Below are positions 1 to 6,484 of a DNA stretch of 9,279 bases, piece by piece (within the stretch, counting starts at the first letter, position 1; the number at the start of each line of letters is the position of its first letter). The translations under genes were made by a program, and so were the position numbers. Where the stretch lies: assembly GCA_026984385.1 (NCBI GenBank), contig JALSSH010000440.1, positions 1-9,279 of the forward strand. The letters run 5' to 3'. Source of the stretch: Ardenticatenia bacterium (GTDB lineage: Bacteria; Chloroflexota; Anaerolineae; Aggregatilineales; Aggregatilineaceae). The notes below the pieces were generated by a model. That model was not told the origin of the DNA. It was given only the letters and a program-made list of their open reading frames with translations, and did not search any database.

Positions 1-949
1 CCGGCGCGTCGCGCATCCCCCAGTGGTAGGACTCGTTGCCCTCGACCGGTATATCGCGCTCGCCGTGCCAGCGCATCAGCGCCTGATGTTCGCGGATGGA
101 TTGCTCCAGCGGCGAAGGGCCGCGCCCGTCCATGTCATTAAACCAAAACAGCGAGGTGGCGCACCAAGCGTTGTGGATCGTGCGCACCAGCACGTCCGCA
201 TAGCGCAAATGGTCTGCCGTGCCGGAATACGAGCGCATCAGCGGGAAATTGCCGCGCCGACTGGCTGCATACAGCGCGCGCAAGTCGTCCTCGCTGCGGA
301 AAGGCACGCCGCCCGCCCCCTTGCTTTTGGGGTCTTGCAGCTCTGGGTGGAAAAAATGCTCCTGCGCGTCCTGATCCGCGCCCAGCGAGATCACGTCCAA
401 CACGCCCGCCTCCGCGATGCGCGCGATCCCTTCCACCGTCGGGGCGATGGTTTGGGCGGGGATGCCGAAGTGATGGCGCAAAAGCGGATAGGGCGCTTTC
501 CAGCGGATGCGCTCAACGGTTCGCTGGGGAAAATTTTGCTCGGTCGGCTTATCTTCGGGCGCGCCTTCCAAAATGCGGCGCACCTGGTGCGGCGTTTCCT
601 CGCCGGAAAAGACCGCGTCGAAATAGTCAAACTCGCGCGCCACCGCCGCCACCGGCGGCGTGCCGCCCGCAAAGACCCGCTTGCGGCCCAACACGCCCGC
701 CGCCGCCAGCATCTCGCGCAGCTCGCGGAAAAGCACGCGCGCGTTTTCCGGCGTCAAGCGATACGAGACGCCGATCACGTCCGGGTCAAAGTGGACGACG
801 GCGTCCACAAACGCCTCAAGATCGGTGGCGGGGCCGGTGAAGTAAGTTTCATAGCCGGCCTCTTGCGCAATCGCCAAAAAGCGCGTCACGCCCGCCACGT
901 GCACACAGTCTCCGATGCTGCCCGCCAAAACGCGCTTTTTTTCGGCCAT
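1..949 (-). CDS. Cobalamin-binding protein, probable B12-dependent mutase-like enzyme (3' end cut off by window edge)
   Basis: I translated this frame directly; it is open for 316 codons from ATG at 949 to the window edge, so the C-terminus is missing. Residues 1 to about 125 look like a B12-binding Rossmann domain. They start VLAGSIGDCVHVAGV, where H17 in D14-x2-H17-x2-G20 is the likely axial cobalt ligand; the textbook motif is D-x-H-x2-G, one residue shorter. FDPDVIGVSYRL and VFAGGTPP follow at the expected later positions. Residues from about 150 on (GIPAQTIAPTVEGIARIAEAG, LMRSYSGTADHLRYADVLV, DIPVEGNESYHWGMRDAP) resemble the barrel of cobalamin mutases of the glutamate mutase epsilon type, a weaker, memory-based match. 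A strong ribosome site (GGAGGGTGA) sits inside the end of the upstream gene, 4 nt away, so the two are co-translated. Substrate unknown. Alternatives are a corrinoid methyltransferase component or an aminomutase subunit. The cobalamin domain is fairly sure; the catalytic class is not. Confidence 0.72.
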   Translation of the reverse strand, partial: MAEKKRVLAGSIGDCVHVAGVTRFLAIAQEAGYETYFTGPATDLEAFVDAVVHFDPDVIGVSYRLTPENARVLFRELREMLAAAGVLGRKRVFAGGTPPVAAVAREFDYFDAVFSGEETPHQVRRILEGAPEDKPTEQNFPQRTVERIRWKAPYPLLRHHFGIPAQTIAPTVEGIARIAEAGVLDVISLGADQDAQEHFFHPELQDPKSKGAGGVPFRSEDDLRALYAASRRGNFPLMRSYSGTADHLRYADVLVRTIHNAWCATSLFWFNDMDGRGPSPLEQSIREHQALMRWHGERDIPVEGNESYHWGMRDAP

Positions 950-953
950 CGGT

Positions 954-2090
954 TCACCCTCCGCGTGCCTCGGTTCGCGCAGGTTCAGGCGAGCCGGTTT
1001 CTACCAGCCGCGTGATCTCGCGCAGCGAAAGCCCCTCCAAGCCCATCTTGGCGAGCGTGCGCCCGCGATGGCGGTAGTCTGTGCCGTGCACCACACAGGC
1101 GAGCTGGATCATCGCTTCCATACCCCACACGTCTACGCCAAAGCGCTTGCCCAGCTCGGCAATCGGGACGAGGCTATAGGGCACATCTTCGAAGATGTAG
1201 CGGTGGTGCAGCGTGCGCGGGGCCATGATGCCCTTGTAGCCCGGGTTGGCGTGGATGGCCTCGTAGAGGTTTTTCCCGTGCGCGGAATAGGCGCGAGTGA
1301 GCCACTCGCGGGCCGTTTCCACGCGCACGCCCATCGCGGTGGCTACCGTGACGCGCTCGCGGTCTACGCGCTCCAAGACCAGCGCGGTGGAAGGCGTGAC
1401 GCCCTCGATGTAAAACTCAAAGTTGCCGCGCGTGCTCTCGATCCAGCCGGCGTTGAGCAGCGCCAGGGTCGGGTGAAAGATCGCGCCCATGTTGTTCATC
1501 GAGGTATAAAGCACGTTGGGCGCGGCGATGAACTGCGGGTAAATTTCTTGCAGCACGTCGAGCACTTCCTCGGTGCGCGTGGCGGGCAACGCGGCCACCG
1601 GCACGGTATTTTTGCGTTGGAAGATATACGCTTGGGCCGGCCCGACGCTGCGGCTGGCGAAAAGGAACGTTTCGGCTTCCGCAACGATCACGTCGGCGGT
1701 GCAACCGGCCTCGCGCAGCGCGTGAGAAAACTCCAGCGCGCCGCCCGTGCGCCCCGGGTTCAGCACCACGATCTGCCCGTCTTGCAGATAGGGCGCGGCG
1801 GCGAGCGCAATATCGCGGTGGGCGGAGGCGGGCACCACGACCATCACCAGTTGCGAACCGTCCAGCGCGCGCGCCATGTCGTCGGTGACAATGCGAATGC
1901 GTCCGAACATCTGCTGTCCGCCTTCGAGCGTCACTTCGATGCCGCCCCGTTGGGCGATGTCCGCGATGTTGCTGTAGCTGCGGTTGTAAAGGCGCACGTT
2001 GAGGCCGTGCACGGCCAGGTCAGCGGCCATCGCCTTGCCGCCGTGCCCCGCGCCCACCACCGTAATTTGAAGCTCGTTGTTTTGCGTCAT
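954..2090 (-). CDS. NAD(P)-dependent octopine/nopaline dehydrogenase-family oxidoreductase
   Basis: The 378-residue protein opens with a Rossmann fold, ITVVGAGHGGKAMAADLA (GxGxxG-type nucleotide loop at residues 13-18), followed by LYNRS at the end of strand 2, where the cofactor ribose is read. The middle has VVVPASAHRDIA and VVLNPGRTGGALE. The C-terminal helical half contains MNNMGAIFHPTLALLNAGWI (about 199-218), the place of the catalytic His (H206) in opine dehydrogenases. Family enzymes reductively condense a 2-oxo acid with an amino acid, or oxidise the opine back; the substrate here cannot be read from sequence. The ATG at 2090 is chosen over one at 2120 because AAAGGGTGA lies 6 nt upstream of it and the Rossmann strand starts soon after. 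It is the first gene of an operon with the cobalamin protein, under the promoter at 2266-2293. Length is typical of the family and no defect is seen. Confidence 0.88.
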   Translation of the reverse strand: MTQNNELQITVVGAGHGGKAMAADLAVHGLNVRLYNRSYSNIADIAQRGGIEVTLEGGQQMFGRIRIVTDDMARALDGSQLVMVVVPASAHRDIALAAAPYLQDGQIVVLNPGRTGGALEFSHALREAGCTADVIVAEAETFLFASRSVGPAQAYIFQRKNTVPVAALPATRTEEVLDVLQEIYPQFIAAPNVLYTSMNNMGAIFHPTLALLNAGWIESTRGNFEFYIEGVTPSTALVLERVDRERVTVATAMGVRVETAREWLTRAYSAHGKNLYEAIHANPGYKGIMAPRTLHHRYIFEDVPYSLVPIAELGKRFGVDVWGMEAMIQLACVVHGTDYRHRGRTLAKMGLEGLSLREITRLVETGSPEPARTEARGG

Positions 2091-2259
2091 GCCGTTCACC
2101 CTTTCTCTATCCAACCCCAAGTCTCAGTTCAGAAACGATAGAGCGCTATCGGGCGGCTGCGTTCTTTCCACAACCGTCACGGGCAAAGGTGACTTGCTTT
2201 GGGTTTCCCAGCCCGAAGTGAGTGTATCCGTTCTGCGCGGCTCTATTGCGCGGCTTTGT
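2091..2259 (-). promoter_or_regulatory. Long 5' leader of the opine dehydrogenase operon, with possible alternative hairpins
   Basis: This stretch lies between the inferred transcription start and the opine dehydrogenase ATG. It contains three short stems. CGATAG/CTATCG with a 4-nt loop is at 2136-2151. GTCAC/GTGAC with an 8-nt loop is at 2176-2193. CAAAG/CTTTG with an 8-nt loop is at 2184-2201. The last two overlap, so only one can form at a time. I see no B12 box or other known riboswitch core, no run of Us after a stem, and no small ORF with a good ribosome site. The CGATAG repeat could equally be a protein operator. Regulation is suggested only by leader length and these overlapping stems. 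Confidence 0.35.
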
Positions 2260-2265
2260 GCTTCC

Positions 2266-2293
2266 ATTATACCGAATATAAGGGGGCGGTCAG
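2266..2293 (-). promoter_or_regulatory. Sigma70-type promoter of the opine dehydrogenase / cobalamin operon
   Basis: On the minus strand a perfect TATAAT (2271-2266) lies 16 nt downstream of CTGACC (2293-2288), a 4 of 6 match to TTGACA. Transcription would start near 2259, leaving a leader of about 170 nt before the ATG at 2090. Confidence 0.65.
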
Positions 2294-2346
2294 CGAAAAA
2301 TGCGCAAAATCCCTCGATGGGGAGTGGTACGCGCGGCTTTTGCGAG

Positions 2347-2352
2347 TATGAT
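2347..2352 (+). promoter_or_regulatory. Possible -10 element of the methyltransferase gene
   Basis: TATGAT lies 40 nt upstream of the methyltransferase ATG, a 5 of 6 match to TATAAT. No convincing -35 is found at the usual spacing. A small inverted repeat, CCTGT/ACAGG (2364-2368 and 2377-2381), lies between it and the ribosome site. The weak call rests mostly on position in the divergent intergenic region. Confidence 0.25.
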
Positions 2353-2391
2353 CAGGGTATATTCCTGTCCTCATCAACAGGCGGTGTATCC

Positions 2392-3204
2392 ATGAGCGAA
2401 CACATCTCTTTTTCATCCTACGCGGCGCTGGCGCCCATTTATGAGCGGATCGGCTATGCGGACTTTGCGCGGGAGGCCGTGACGCACTACATCGCGCGCG
2501 CCCAAAGTTTGGACTGGGCTGGACGGCGCATCCTGGACTTGGGCTGTGGAACGGGGGCTTCCACATGGTGGTTAGCCGAACGCGGCTTCCGCGTGGTGGG
2601 CGTGGAGGCCAACCCGCACATGCTGGCCGCCGCACGCGCCTATATCCAGCGGCAGGCAGAAGCTTCCGCCGCCGAGCAACACATCACCGAGCCGCCCGAA
2701 TTGGTGGAAATGGACATCCGCGCGCTTCAGTCCCCCATCGGTGCGGTGGACTTGGTATTGGCGGTGGGCGGCGTGCTGAACGCGATCTTGAGCTTGCGAG
2801 AGCTGGAACAGGTCTTCGCACAGGTCAACGCCGCGCTGGAAGCGGAACGGCTGTTTATCTTCGACGTGCACACCATCTACGGGCTGGCGCACGCTTACGG
2901 CACGCGCGACGAGGTCGTTTACGACGCGGACGATCTGAGCGTGATCGTGCGGCATCGCTTCAGCTATGAGGCGCTGAGCCTGAGCAGTCGCTATCTTATC
3001 TATCAGCAGGAGGACGGCCACTGGGCGCGGCGCGAGGATGCGCTTTTCCTACGCGGCTATCCGGTGCAAGGGATACGCGCGATGTTGGAACGGACGGGGT
3101 TCGCGGTGGTGGAAGTGCTGGACCTGGCGATGCAACCGCTGGACCCGCAGGCCACCCCGCCTGCCGAACGCGCGATCTTCGTGGCGCGAAAGCTGGGGGA
3201 ATGA
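2392..3204 (+). CDS. Class I SAM-dependent methyltransferase
   Basis: The protein has 270 residues. Motif I of class I methyltransferases is clear: RRILDLGCGTGASTWWLAERG with DLGCGTG at residues 49-55 binding S-adenosylmethionine. VVGVEANPHML follows, where E72 should hold the ribose hydroxyls, then VEMDIRAL and VDLVLAVGGVLNAI at motifs II-III. The N-terminal SYAALAPIYERIGYADFA resembles the lid helix of small-molecule methyltransferases. The C-terminal part has the antiparallel strands usual in this fold. The acceptor substrate cannot be told. The reading frame stays open upstream to 2077, but that part is intergenic: it overlaps the start of the divergent opine dehydrogenase and lacks domain similarity. 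The ATG at 2392 follows AGGCGG (2379-2384), one mismatch from a perfect Shine-Dalgarno, with 7 nt between. The gene is alone on its strand and convergent with gcvPB. Confidence 0.87.
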   Translation: MSEHISFSSYAALAPIYERIGYADFAREAVTHYIARAQSLDWAGRRILDLGCGTGASTWWLAERGFRVVGVEANPHMLAAARAYIQRQAEASAAEQHITEPPELVEMDIRALQSPIGAVDLVLAVGGVLNAILSLRELEQVFAQVNAALEAERLFIFDVHTIYGLAHAYGTRDEVVYDADDLSVIVRHRFSYEALSLSSRYLIYQQEDGHWARREDALFLRGYPVQGIRAMLERTGFAVVEVLDLAMQPLDPQATPPAERAIFVARKLGE

Positions 3205-3241
3205 GCGCGGCGATGGGACGGTGTGTGTAGGGGGGAGGATG

Positions 3242-3291
3242 GCGGGGGCTTCGCCCCTGCCCCCGCGAGCCGCACTGACGCGCGGCTCGCG
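3242..3291. repeat. Two adjacent GC-rich inverted repeats downstream of the methyltransferase
   Basis: GCGGGGGC (3242-3249) pairs with GCCCCCGC (3259-3266). CGCGAGCCGC (3264-3273) pairs perfectly over 10 bp with GCGGCTCGCG (3282-3291). The two stems share 3 nt, so they compete at the boundary. They begin 37 nt after the methyltransferase stop codon, where a transcript end is expected, but no T run follows, so this is not a standard intrinsic terminator. They may act as an mRNA 3' end stabiliser, or as part of the larger palindromic array that continues to about 3464. Confidence 0.6.
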
Positions 3292-3315
3292 GAACGCAGC
3301 GCCCGACGGTCTGAG

Positions 3316-3444
3316 TGGGCGTTTGCGGTGATCGCGCATGGGGCGCGCCGCCCGTGCGCCTTACGGCGCACTACGCGCGGCGGATGCCGCGCGTCAGCCG
3401 CGCGCAGCGCGGCTAGGCGGCGCGCCCACGACGGCGAACGCTCA
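3316..3444. repeat. Cloverleaf-shaped nested inverted-repeat element between convergent genes
   Basis: All stems read directly from the bases. Closing stem A is a perfect 12 bp: GGGCGCGCCGCC (3341-3352) with GGCGGCGCGCCC (3416-3427). Inside sit three perfect hairpins joined by single bases. B is GTGCGCC/GGCGCAC with loop TTAC (3354-3371). C is ACGCGCGGC/GCCGCGCGT with loop GGAT (3373-3394). D is AGCCGCGC/GCGCGGCT with loop GCA (3396-3414). Outside A, 3316-3326 pairs with 3434-3444 over 11 positions (two G-T pairs), across an internal loop. It folds on either strand. It is not a tRNA: the size is wrong and there is no T-loop motif. No transposase or protein frame is evident. It lies between the 3' ends of the methyltransferase and gcvPB. 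It could be a REP/MITE-like palindromic element, a bidirectional transcript end or an unknown structured RNA. Confidence 0.75.
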
Positions 3445-3445
3445 A

Positions 3446-3464
3446 CAGCAGCGAGCGTCTGCTG
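3446..3464. repeat. Short inverted repeat just past the gcvPB stop codon
   Basis: CAGCAG (3446-3451) and CTGCTG (3459-3464) form a 6-bp stem with a 7-nt loop, ending 12 nt beyond the gcvPB stop. No T run follows on the minus strand. It may mark the 3' end of the gcv transcript together with the cloverleaf element next to it. Confidence 0.4.
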
Positions 3465-3476
3465 ACCGCTCCCGCG

Positions 3477-4982
3477 TCACTCGTGGGAAACAGGACGGCA
3501 GCACAAGTTCAACTGCTTGGCAGCGCGCACTTCGTCCACACGCCCAACCGGCGTGACGTGCGGCGCTTCGTGCAAAAGCTCCGGATTTTCGTGGGCCTCC
3601 TCGGCGATCTTGAGCATGGCCTCGATAAAGTTGTCGCACGACTCTTTAGATTCGGTCTCGGTCGGTTCGATCAGCAACGCTTCCGGCACAATCAGCGGGA
3701 AGTAGTTGGTCGGCGGGTGAATGCCGTAGTCCATCAGGCGCTTGGAAATATCCAGCGCGTGGATGCCCGGCGCGTCCTTCCAATGCCCTTCGCAAACGAA
3801 CTCGTGCCCACAGAAGCGGTCAAAAGGCATGGGATACGTGCCCTTGAGCGCCACGCGGATATAGTTGGCGTTGAGCACGGCATGGCGCGTCACCTCGCGC
3901 AGCCCGTCCGCGCCTTGCGCCGCGATGTAAGCGTAGGCGCGCACCATGATCCCGAAGTTGCCCCAAAAGGCTTTCAGCGGCCCGATGCTCTGGGGCGGAT
4001 GCACAAAGCCGTAAAGCGGCGGGGTGTCCTCGTCGCCCTGCTCCACAACGTCCACGATGGGGCCGGGCAGGAAGGGGCGCAGCTTGTCGTTGGCCGCCAC
4101 AGGGCCACTGCCCGGGCCACCGCCGCCGTGCGGGGTGCTGAAGGTTTTGTGCAGGTTGTAGTGCATCACGTCGAAGCCGAGTTCGGCGGGCTTGATCACG
4201 CCGAGCATGGCGTTCATGTTCGCCCCATCCATGTACATCAACCCGCCGGCCTCATGCACGATCTCGACGATCTCTTTGATATGCGCCTCAAAAACGCCGA
4301 GCGTGTTCGGCACGGTGATCATCATGCCGGCCACGTTCTCGTCGCAAACTTTGCGCAGCTCGTCGAGGTCCACGTCGCCGTTGGCGTCTGAGGGGATCTC
4401 GACCGCTTGCAAGCCTGCCATCGAGGTTGTGGCGGGGTTTGTGCCGTGTGCGCTATCCGGAATGATGATCTTGGTGCGGTGCGGCTCGCCGTTGGCGATG
4501 TGATAAGCGCGGATCATCAGGATGCCGGAGAACTCACCGTGCGCGCCGGCGGCGGGTTGCAAGCTAACCGCGCTCATGCCGCTGATCTCGGCCAGCCATT
4601 GTTGCAAGCCGTACATCAACGCCAGCGCACCTTGCACGGTTTCGGGGTCTTGCAGCGGGTGGACAAGCGCAAACCCGGGCAGGCGCGCCATGTCCTCATT
4701 GATCTTGGGGTTGTACTTCATGGTGCACGAGCCGAGCGGGTAAAAGCCGGTGTCCACCGCGTGGTTGAGCTGGCTGAGGCGCACGAAATGCCGCACCACG
4801 TCCTGCTCGCTGACCTCCGGCAAGTCCACCTCGTCGCGCAAAAGCGCCGCGTCCGGCAGATCGGCGGTCGGCACGTCCGGCTCGGGCAAGTTCACCCCCA
4901 CGCGCCCGGGCGCGCCCAACTCGTAGATGAGCGGTTCGAGCGGCGGCGGTGCGTCGTTGGTTTGGATGTGTAGCTCGGTCAT
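3477..4982 (-). CDS. gcvPB: Glycine dehydrogenase (decarboxylating) subunit 2, P-protein beta
   Basis: This is the PLP-carrying half of the split P-protein of the glycine cleavage system. It decarboxylates glycine and passes the aminomethyl group to the lipoyl arm of GcvH. At 501 residues it has the usual length. The PLP lysine is K279 in HYNLHKTFSTPHGGGGPG. Other family blocks are FYPLGSCTMKYNPK (about 80-93), LQPAAGAHGEFSG (141-153), IPDSAHGTNPATTSMAG (174-190) and YMDGANMNAMLG (250-261). The ATG at 4982 has GAGGA upstream. It starts 38 nt after the gcvPA stop and is the last gene of the gcvH-gcvPA-gcvPB unit. It is regulated through the glycine riboswitch in the shared leader. No intrinsic terminator with a T run follows; palindromic DNA does. 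Confidence 0.97.
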   Translation of the reverse strand: MTELHIQTNDAPPPLEPLIYELGAPGRVGVNLPEPDVPTADLPDAALLRDEVDLPEVSEQDVVRHFVRLSQLNHAVDTGFYPLGSCTMKYNPKINEDMARLPGFALVHPLQDPETVQGALALMYGLQQWLAEISGMSAVSLQPAAGAHGEFSGILMIRAYHIANGEPHRTKIIIPDSAHGTNPATTSMAGLQAVEIPSDANGDVDLDELRKVCDENVAGMMITVPNTLGVFEAHIKEIVEIVHEAGGLMYMDGANMNAMLGVIKPAELGFDVMHYNLHKTFSTPHGGGGPGSGPVAANDKLRPFLPGPIVDVVEQGDEDTPPLYGFVHPPQSIGPLKAFWGNFGIMVRAYAYIAAQGADGLREVTRHAVLNANYIRVALKGTYPMPFDRFCGHEFVCEGHWKDAPGIHALDISKRLMDYGIHPPTNYFPLIVPEALLIEPTETESKESCDNFIEAMLKIAEEAHENPELLHEAPHVTPVGRVDEVRAAKQLNLCCRPVSHE

Positions 4983-5020
4983 ATGCTTTTATCCTCAAAA
5001 AAACCGGCAAGCGCGCGGCG

Positions 5021-6364
5021 CTAGGCTTCCGCCAGCTCGCGCAGCGCCTCCACCAGGGTATCGATCTCGTCGCGGGTATTGGTCTCGGTGACGGCAATCA
5101 GCATCTGGTTTTCGCGGGCGGCGTAATCCTTAGAAAGATCGTAGCCGCCGATGATGCCCCAGTCTTCGATCAGCGCGTCGTTGATCTCGGCGACGGGCTT
5201 GGGGCATTGCACGACAAACTCTTTGAAGAAGGGCTTGGAAAAGTCCACGCTGAAGCCCTCCAGTGCGTCGATCTGCTGGGCGGCGTAGTGCGCTTTGTGA
5301 TAGCTCAGCTCGGCGACACGCCGCAAACCGCTTTTGCCCACCAAGCTCAAGTAGACGGAGGCGGCCAGAGCCATCAGCCCCTGGTTGGAGCAAATGTTGC
5401 TGGTGGCTTTTTCGCGGCGGATATCTTGTTCGCGCGGGCGCAACGTCATCACATAGGCGCGGCGACCGTATTTGTCCACCGTCTCGCCGATCACACGTCC
5501 GGCGATCTTGCGCACGAGCTTCATCGTGGTGGTGAAAAAGCCCAGATAGGGGCCGCCAAAGCTCAGCGGGATACCCAGCGATTGCCCTTCCCCAACGGCC
5601 ATATCCGCGCCGAGCGCGCCCGGAGACTTGAACATGCCCAGCGCGATCGGGTCAACCACCATGCACAACAGCGCCCCCGCCTCATGGACGGCATCTGCCA
5701 GGCCGTTGAAGTCATCAATTTGGCCGAAGAAGTTGGGATATTGCACGGCCAAAAGCGCGGTATCCTCGTCCAGCATGTCGATCAGGTCCGGGATGGTGGC
5801 GCTGCCCTTGTCGCCCACGAACTTCATGCCGCTGCCCTGGTGATAGGTGCGGGCCACCGCGCGATATTGCGGGTTGATGCTCGGGGAGAAGATCACTTTT
5901 TTGCGCTTGCCGCGATAGTGAGCGCGCGCCAAAGTGACCGCCTCGGCCAAAGAGGTCGCGCCGTCGTAATGGCTGGCGTTGGCCGCCTCCAAACCGGTTA
6001 GCGCGCACATCATGCTTTGGTATTCGTAGATGGCCTGGAGCGTGCCCTGGCTGAGTTCGGGTTGATAGGGGGTGTAGGCGGTGTAAAACTCGCCACGTAG
6101 CAAAATATGGTTGATGACGCTGGGCACAAAGTGATTATAAGCGCCCGCGCCGAGGAAAACGGCGTATTCGTTGACCGCCGCGTTAACGCTCGCCAAGCCG
6201 CCCATTTCCCAAGCGACTTCCATCTCGCTTTTGCCCTGGGGCAAATGCAGCTCCGGGAAGCGATTTTCGGCGGGCACTTCGGCGAAGAGGTCTTCGATGC
6301 GCTCCACGCCGATAGCCTTGAGCATGGCTTCGCGGTCGGCGTCGGTGTGTGGAATATAGGTCAT
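5021..6364 (-). CDS. gcvPA: Glycine dehydrogenase (decarboxylating) subunit 1, P-protein alpha
   Basis: The 447-residue protein is the non-PLP-lysine half of the split glycine decarboxylase and pairs with GcvPB to form the active P-protein. Diagnostic blocks are FLGAGAYNHFVPSVI (about 70-84), FYTAYTPYQPELSQGTLQAI (93-112), ANASHYDGATSLAEA (128-142), the central VQYPNFFGQIDD, and the C-terminal TLRPREQDIRREKATSNIC followed by LSKDYAARENQMLIAVTETN. The frame is open upstream to 6478, but the ATG at 6364 is the right start: CAGGAG lies 7 nt before it, and the first residues (MTYIPHTDADREAML) match the family's N-terminus. The upstream 38 codons fall in a strongly folded spacer and look non-coding. 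It sits 120 nt downstream of gcvH, an unusually long gap for this operon, and 38 nt before gcvPB. Confidence 0.97.
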   Translation of the reverse strand: MTYIPHTDADREAMLKAIGVERIEDLFAEVPAENRFPELHLPQGKSEMEVAWEMGGLASVNAAVNEYAVFLGAGAYNHFVPSVINHILLRGEFYTAYTPYQPELSQGTLQAIYEYQSMMCALTGLEAANASHYDGATSLAEAVTLARAHYRGKRKKVIFSPSINPQYRAVARTYHQGSGMKFVGDKGSATIPDLIDMLDEDTALLAVQYPNFFGQIDDFNGLADAVHEAGALLCMVVDPIALGMFKSPGALGADMAVGEGQSLGIPLSFGGPYLGFFTTTMKLVRKIAGRVIGETVDKYGRRAYVMTLRPREQDIRREKATSNICSNQGLMALAASVYLSLVGKSGLRRVAELSYHKAHYAAQQIDALEGFSVDFSKPFFKEFVVQCPKPVAEINDALIEDWGIIGGYDLSKDYAARENQMLIAVTETNTRDEIDTLVEALRELAEA

Positions 6365-6394
6365 GGTATGCTCCTGTAAAAAGCTATTTGGAGA

Positions 6395-6473
6395 GACGGG
6401 GCCAATGCACGGCAGGATGCGGGGGCCAAGCTCCCGCATCCCGTACCGAGGACCATATCCTCTGCGCCCCGTC
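6395..6473 (-). other. Structured intercistronic element between gcvH and gcvPA (three-way junction)
   Basis: On the minus-strand transcript an 8-bp closing stem, GACGGGGC with GCCCCGTC (6466-6473 with 6395-6402), encloses two hairpins. One is GAGGA/TCCTC with a 5-nt loop (6448-6462). The other is a long stem of GGATGCGGG with CCCGCATCC (6441-6433 with 6423-6415), 9 perfect pairs. It is extended after a 3-nt bulge by GTACG with CGTGC (6446-6442 with 6411-6407). The extension needs one G-U pair that exists only in the minus-strand RNA, the transcribed sense. It begins 12 nt after the gcvH stop and ends 30 nt before the gcvPA start. A role in protecting the gcvH mRNA end, or in setting GcvH above GcvP, is inference. 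Confidence 0.65.
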
Positions 6474-6484
6474 AGCAAACCGCA

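Noticed and set aside
23..2141. Long plus-strand open frames (23-1015 and 915-2141)
   Set aside because: They lie antisense to the cobalamin and opine dehydrogenase genes. Their translations are rich in Arg, His, Ala and Val with no recognisable motifs, typical of shadows of GC-rich genes.
2091..2259. Cobalamin riboswitch in the leader of the B12/opine operon
   Set aside because: I looked for the B12 box and the conserved cobalamin riboswitch core blocks on the minus strand and found none.
2077..2391. N-terminal extension of the methyltransferase using the upstream in-frame start
   Set aside because: The 105 extra residues show no domain similarity and would overlap the start of the opine dehydrogenase gene, while ATG 2392 has a ribosome site and a family-like N-terminus.
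3316..3444. tRNA or tmRNA gene suggested by the cloverleaf fold
   Set aside because: Too long for a tRNA, with no T-loop GGTTCGA-type motif, no acceptor CCA-proximal pattern and wrong arm sizes; too short for tmRNA, with no tag frame.
3049..3556. Small Arg/Ala-rich frames across the methyltransferase-gcvPB gap
   Set aside because: Their sequence is just translated palindromic GC-rich DNA. The cloverleaf stems explain the base pattern better, and no start context supports translation.
3483..6001. Long plus-strand open frames opposite gcvPB and gcvPA (3483-4391, 4407-4973, 4949-6001)
   Set aside because: The minus strand here encodes unmistakable GcvP subunits; the plus frames carry no domain and no ribosome site of note.
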